From: Paracoccaceae bacterium
Lineage (GTDB): Bacteria > Pseudomonadota > Alphaproteobacteria > Rhodobacterales > Rhodobacteraceae
Direction of reading: 5' to 3'
NCBI GenBank assembly: GCA_016937725.1
Contig: JAFGVZ010000132.1
Location: 1-9,053, forward strand
Length of the DNA stretch: 9,053 nt
Below the pieces are notes generated by a model, which did no database searches, was not told the origin of the DNA, and saw nothing but the letters and a program-made list of their open reading frames with translations. A program made the translations under genes and the position numbers. Below, one piece after another: positions 6,793 through 9,053 of the stretch; position 1 is the stretch's first letter; every line of letters starts with the position of its first letter.

Positions 6793-8082
6793 TTACTCCG
6801 CCGCCACCCGTCCGGCCTTGTTGGCGCGGATGCGGTCTTCGATTTCGTCGCGGAAATTGCGGATCAAACCCTGAATGGGCCATGCCGCCGCATCGCCCAG
6901 CGCGCAGATCGTATGGCCCTCAACCTGCTTGGACACGTCCCAGAGCATGTCGATTTCCTCGATCTCGGCCTCTCCGCGCACAAGGCGGTCCATGACGCGC
7001 ATCATCCAGCCCGTGCCTTCGCGGCAGGGTGTGCACTGACCGCAGCTTTCGTGCTTGTAGAACTTCGCCAAGCGCCAGATGGCCTGCACGATATCGGTGG
7101 ATTTATCCATCACGATCACCGCCGCCGTGCCAAGGCCCGACCGCAGGTCTTTTTGCAGATAGTCGAAATCCATGATCGCGCCGCGCATGTTTTCGCCGCG
7201 CACACAAGGCACGGACGACCCGCCGGGAATAACCGCCAGCAAATTGTCCCAGCCGCCGCGAATGCCGCCGCAATGGGTTTCGATCAGTTCTTCAAAGCTG
7301 ATCGACATGGCCTCTTCCACCACGCAGGGCGTGTTCACATGGCCGGAAATGGCGAAAATCTTGGTGCCCGTGTTGTTCGGGCGGCCAAAGCCCGCGAACC
7401 ACGCGCCGCCACGGCGCAGGATGGTGGGCACAACGGCGATGGATTCGACATTGTTCACCGTGGTCGGACAGCCATACAGCCCTGCGCCCGCCGGAAAGGG
7501 CGGCTTCATGCGCGGCATGCCCTTCTTGCCTTCCAGGCTTTCCAGCAGCGCCGTTTCCTCGCCGCAGATATAGGCCCCGGCCCCATGGTGCAGATAAATA
7601 TCGAAATCCCAGCCCGAATTGCAGGCATTCGGGCCGACCAGACCCGCCTCATACGCCTCATCGATGGCGTTTTGCAGCGCCTCTTTCTCGCGGATATATT
7701 CGCCGCGAATGTAGATGTAGCAAGCATGGGCGTTCATGGCGAAAGACGCGATCAGACAGCCTTCGATCAGCGTGTGCGGATCGTGGCGCATGATCTCGCG
7801 GTCCTTGCAGGTGCCCGGCTCGGATTCGTCCGCGTTCACCACCAGATAGGCCGGACGCCCGTCGCTTTCCTTGGGCATGAAGGACCATTTCAGCCCCGTC
7901 GGGAACCCGGCCCCGCCACGCCCGCGCAGCCCCGATTGCTTCATCTCGTCGATGATCCAGTCGCGGCCTTTTTCCAAGATCTTCTTGGTGCCATCCCAGT
8001 GGCCACGCGCCTGCGCGCCTTTCAGCGAGCGGTCATGCATGCCGTAAAGGTTGGTAAAAATGCGGTCCTTGTCGTCCAGCAT
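6793..8082 (-). CDS. nuoF: NADH-quinone oxidoreductase subunit F (NuoF), NADH- and FMN-binding
   Basis: NuoF is the 51-kDa subunit where NADH reduces FMN, with electrons then passing to cluster N3. The 429-residue protein is full length. The glycine-rich GRGGAGFPTG (54-63) and the acidic NADESEPGTCKDRE (83-96) form the FMN and NADH sites. GAYICGEETALLES (169-182) is the second signature, with Glu175 and Glu176. The SLBB-type middle region follows, and the C-terminal helical domain binds N3 through Cys347, Cys350 and Cys353 (ESCGQCTPCREG) and Cys393 (HTICALGD). The sequence closely resembles mitochondrial NDUFV1. The ATG at 8082 has AGGGA seven bases upstream and begins MLDDKDRIFTNLYG, as in related bacteria. 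The preceding 73-aa membrane-protein gene ends 22 bases before it. Confidence 0.99.
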   Translation of the reverse strand: MLDDKDRIFTNLYGMHDRSLKGAQARGHWDGTKKILEKGRDWIIDEMKQSGLRGRGGAGFPTGLKWSFMPKESDGRPAYLVVNADESEPGTCKDREIMRHDPHTLIEGCLIASFAMNAHACYIYIRGEYIREKEALQNAIDEAYEAGLVGPNACNSGWDFDIYLHHGAGAYICGEETALLESLEGKKGMPRMKPPFPAGAGLYGCPTTVNNVESIAVVPTILRRGGAWFAGFGRPNNTGTKIFAISGHVNTPCVVEEAMSISFEELIETHCGGIRGGWDNLLAVIPGGSSVPCVRGENMRGAIMDFDYLQKDLRSGLGTAAVIVMDKSTDIVQAIWRLAKFYKHESCGQCTPCREGTGWMMRVMDRLVRGEAEIEEIDMLWDVSKQVEGHTICALGDAAAWPIQGLIRNFRDEIEDRIRANKAGRVAAE

Positions 8083-8104
8083 ATGCGTATCCCTATCTGC
8101 GCGC

Positions 8105-8326
8105 TCAGCGGCCTTTCAGCCGCCAGATGCGAAAAGTCACGATCAAGCCCCAGGCAAAGGCGGCAAGGGCGGCGAAATCCACCAAGAACGCGTAGCGCGC
8201 CTGCCAGCCGAACTGGCCGCCCACGAATTGCAGACCGACCCACAGAACAATCGCCACGGCCATCACCGCACCGGCAAGCCGAGCCTGCCGGGCGAGCGCC
8301 ATGTCCTGTTCACTGGGTTTGGTCAT
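8105..8326 (-). CDS. Small two-helix membrane protein of unknown function (DUF5337-like) between nuoE and nuoF
   Basis: This is a 73-residue predicted inner-membrane protein. A charged N-terminus (residues 1-16) is followed by a helix at about 17-36, a short polar turn (GGQFGWQAR), a second helix at about 45-65, and a basic tail (RIWRLKGR). By the positive-inside rule both ends should face the cytoplasm. From memory it fits a Rhodobacterales family named DUF5337, which I cannot check. Three in-frame starts exist. The one at 8380 would overlap nuoE, and the one at 8335 abuts its AAGGA site. The ATG at 8326 is chosen because AAGGA sits eight bases before it. It lies 22 bases after nuoE and 22 before nuoF. 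Association with the complex I membrane arm is possible but not shown by the sequence. Confidence 0.82.
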   Translation of the reverse strand: MTKPSEQDMALARQARLAGAVMAVAIVLWVGLQFVGGQFGWQARYAFLVDFAALAAFAWGLIVTFRIWRLKGR

Positions 8327-8334
8327 GCCCACCA

Positions 8335-8340
8335 TCCTTT
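8335..8340 (-). promoter_or_regulatory. Ribosome-binding site of the 73-aa membrane-protein gene
   Basis: AAAGGA on the minus strand ends eight bases before the ATG at 8326. It overlaps the alternative ATG at 8335, which argues against that start. Confidence 0.65.
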
Positions 8341-8348
8341 GCACCCGG

Positions 8349-9053
8349 TCAGGAGCGGCTTGAGAATTCAGTCTCGCCACCTTCGGCGAGGATTTTGGCC
8401 TGCGCGATCCAGTCGTCGCGCTCGATCCGGCCCTTGAATTTCAACCGCGTGTCGACCCACGCGATTTCCGCTTCGGTCCAGCTTGCGATCTGCCAGAAAT
8501 GCCACACGCCCAACTCGTTCAGTGTGCCTTCCAGCTTCGGCCCGACCCCTTTGATCTTTTTCAGATCATCAGGCGTGCCGCGTGCTTCTAACAGCATTTC
8601 GGGCATTTCTTCCGCAATGGCAGGCGCAGGTTCCACCACCTCGCCCTCGGGCGCCGGGTTGGCAACCTCTTCCTTGGCGCGCAGCGTGGCGCTGTCACCA
8701 TGGGCCTTCGGGGCCGACTCGGCATCGACGGGCCGGGTCAACTCAGCCACCTCGCCGCCCATCGGCAATCCGTCAGCGCGCGGGTGGTCGCGCCACGGGG
8801 CGACCAGCGGCACCTCGGTGCCGTCAATGCGTTTCAGCGTATCGCCAATTCCGGAAGCCAAGGCAACAGAGCCGTTCTGCGTCTGGCCTGTGTAATCCTT
8901 GAGCGTGGTCGCCCCGCCCAAAGGTTCCGACGCGAAGCGCCCCTTTTGCGAGCCGGGCGTGGGCACCTTGCCTGCCGCCATGTCGTCGATCAGCTTGGCA
9001 AAGCTCTCGGCGTCCAGATCCTCGTAATAATCCTTGCCGATCTGCGCCATGGG
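8349..9053 (-). CDS. nuoE: NADH-quinone oxidoreductase subunit E (NuoE), C-terminal part, with a long extension
   Basis: NuoE is the 24-kDa thioredoxin-fold subunit that carries the [2Fe-2S] cluster N1a beside FMN. Only the last 234 codons are visible. The frame is open through the right edge, and the Met two codons in is internal, since the family reads C-x-N-A-P-M-V-Q-x-x-x-x-Y-Y-E-D-L here. The four cluster cysteines lie upstream, outside the window. The end of the conserved domain is clear at visible residues 1-61 (PMAQIGKDYYEDL to TPGSQKGRFASEPLGG). About 173 residues follow that most NuoE proteins lack: a low-complexity Ala/Pro/Glu-rich linker, then a final domain starting LKKIKGVGPKLEGTLNELGV that resembles a helix-hairpin-helix. 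Long NuoE forms of about 400 residues are known in other alphaproteobacteria, so this is probably real and not a fusion error. The stop is followed by the 73-aa gene 22 bases later. Confidence 0.95.
   Translation of the reverse strand, partial: PMAQIGKDYYEDLDAESFAKLIDDMAAGKVPTPGSQKGRFASEPLGGATTLKDYTGQTQNGSVALASGIGDTLKRIDGTEVPLVAPWRDHPRADGLPMGGEVAELTRPVDAESAPKAHGDSATLRAKEEVANPAPEGEVVEPAPAIAEEMPEMLLEARGTPDDLKKIKGVGPKLEGTLNELGVWHFWQIASWTEAEIAWVDTRLKFKGRIERDDWIAQAKILAEGGETEFSSRS
8352..8564 (-). other. Helix-hairpin-helix-like domain at the C-terminus of NuoE
   Basis: The last 71 residues of NuoE begin with LKKIKGVGPKLEGTLNELGV, whose GVGPK turn is the hallmark of a helix-hairpin-helix. They continue with FWQIASWTEAEIAWVD and RIERDDWIAQAKILAEGG, a pattern also seen in small domains fused to other alphaproteobacterial proteins. 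Helix-hairpin-helix units usually bind DNA or mediate protein contacts. Here a protein contact seems likelier, as the host subunit sits in a respiratory enzyme. The domain is joined to the NuoE core by a linker of about 100 residues at 8565-8870. Confidence 0.7.

Noticed and set aside
6607..8895. A 762-codon open frame on the plus strand, antisense to nuoF, the 73-aa gene and part of nuoE
   Set aside because: It has no recognisable domain, is rich in Arg, Ala, His and Pro as expected for the complement of GC-rich coding DNA, and lies opposite genes of certain identity. Its length follows from the codon bias of the minus-strand genes.
9048..9050. The Met codon at the right edge as the start of a short protein
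   Set aside because: The frame is open upstream, and this Met is the internal one of the conserved NuoE APM-x-Q segment. The gene is simply cut by the window edge.

Overview
The window is a piece of the nuo operon for proton-pumping NADH:quinone oxidoreductase (respiratory complex I). Every gene lies on the minus strand, so transcription runs from high to low coordinates. The high-GC sequence suggests an alphaproteobacterium, most likely of the Rhodobacterales. The reasons are the mitochondria-like NuoI and NuoF sequences, a short NuoG (672 aa) with no N7 cluster motif, a NuoE with a long C-terminal extension, and small unidentified genes interleaved with the nuo genes, as reported for Paracoccus denitrificans and Rhodobacter capsulatus. 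Genus cannot be settled from the window.

In transcription order the layout is: nuoE (5' end cut by the right edge), a 73-aa two-helix membrane protein, nuoF, a 145-aa exported protein, nuoG, a 138-aa exported protein (probable lipoprotein), nuoH, a 71-aa coiled-coil protein, nuoI, nuoJ, nuoK and nuoL (3' end cut by the left edge). Gaps between genes are 2 to 61 bases, and I see no terminator or internal promoter, so it reads as one polycistronic unit. nuoA-D are expected beyond the right edge and nuoM and nuoN beyond the left, but neither is visible.

NuoE, NuoF and NuoG form the NADH-oxidising arm (FMN, N1a, N3, N1b, N4, N5). NuoI carries N6a and N6b and passes electrons towards the quinone site, where NuoH forms the membrane side. 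NuoJ, NuoK and NuoL belong to the proton-translocating membrane arm. The cluster ligands and channel charges expected of these subunits are present wherever the gene is complete, so the enzyme looks functional.

The less understood part is the set of four small non-nuo genes, one in each junction of the E-F-G-H-I series. Two encode exported proteins, one an inner-membrane protein and one a soluble coiled coil. They are the best candidates here for accessory or assembly factors. The NuoE C-terminal helix-hairpin-helix-like domain is the other unusual element. I found no mobile element, CRISPR array, tRNA, rRNA or riboswitch.
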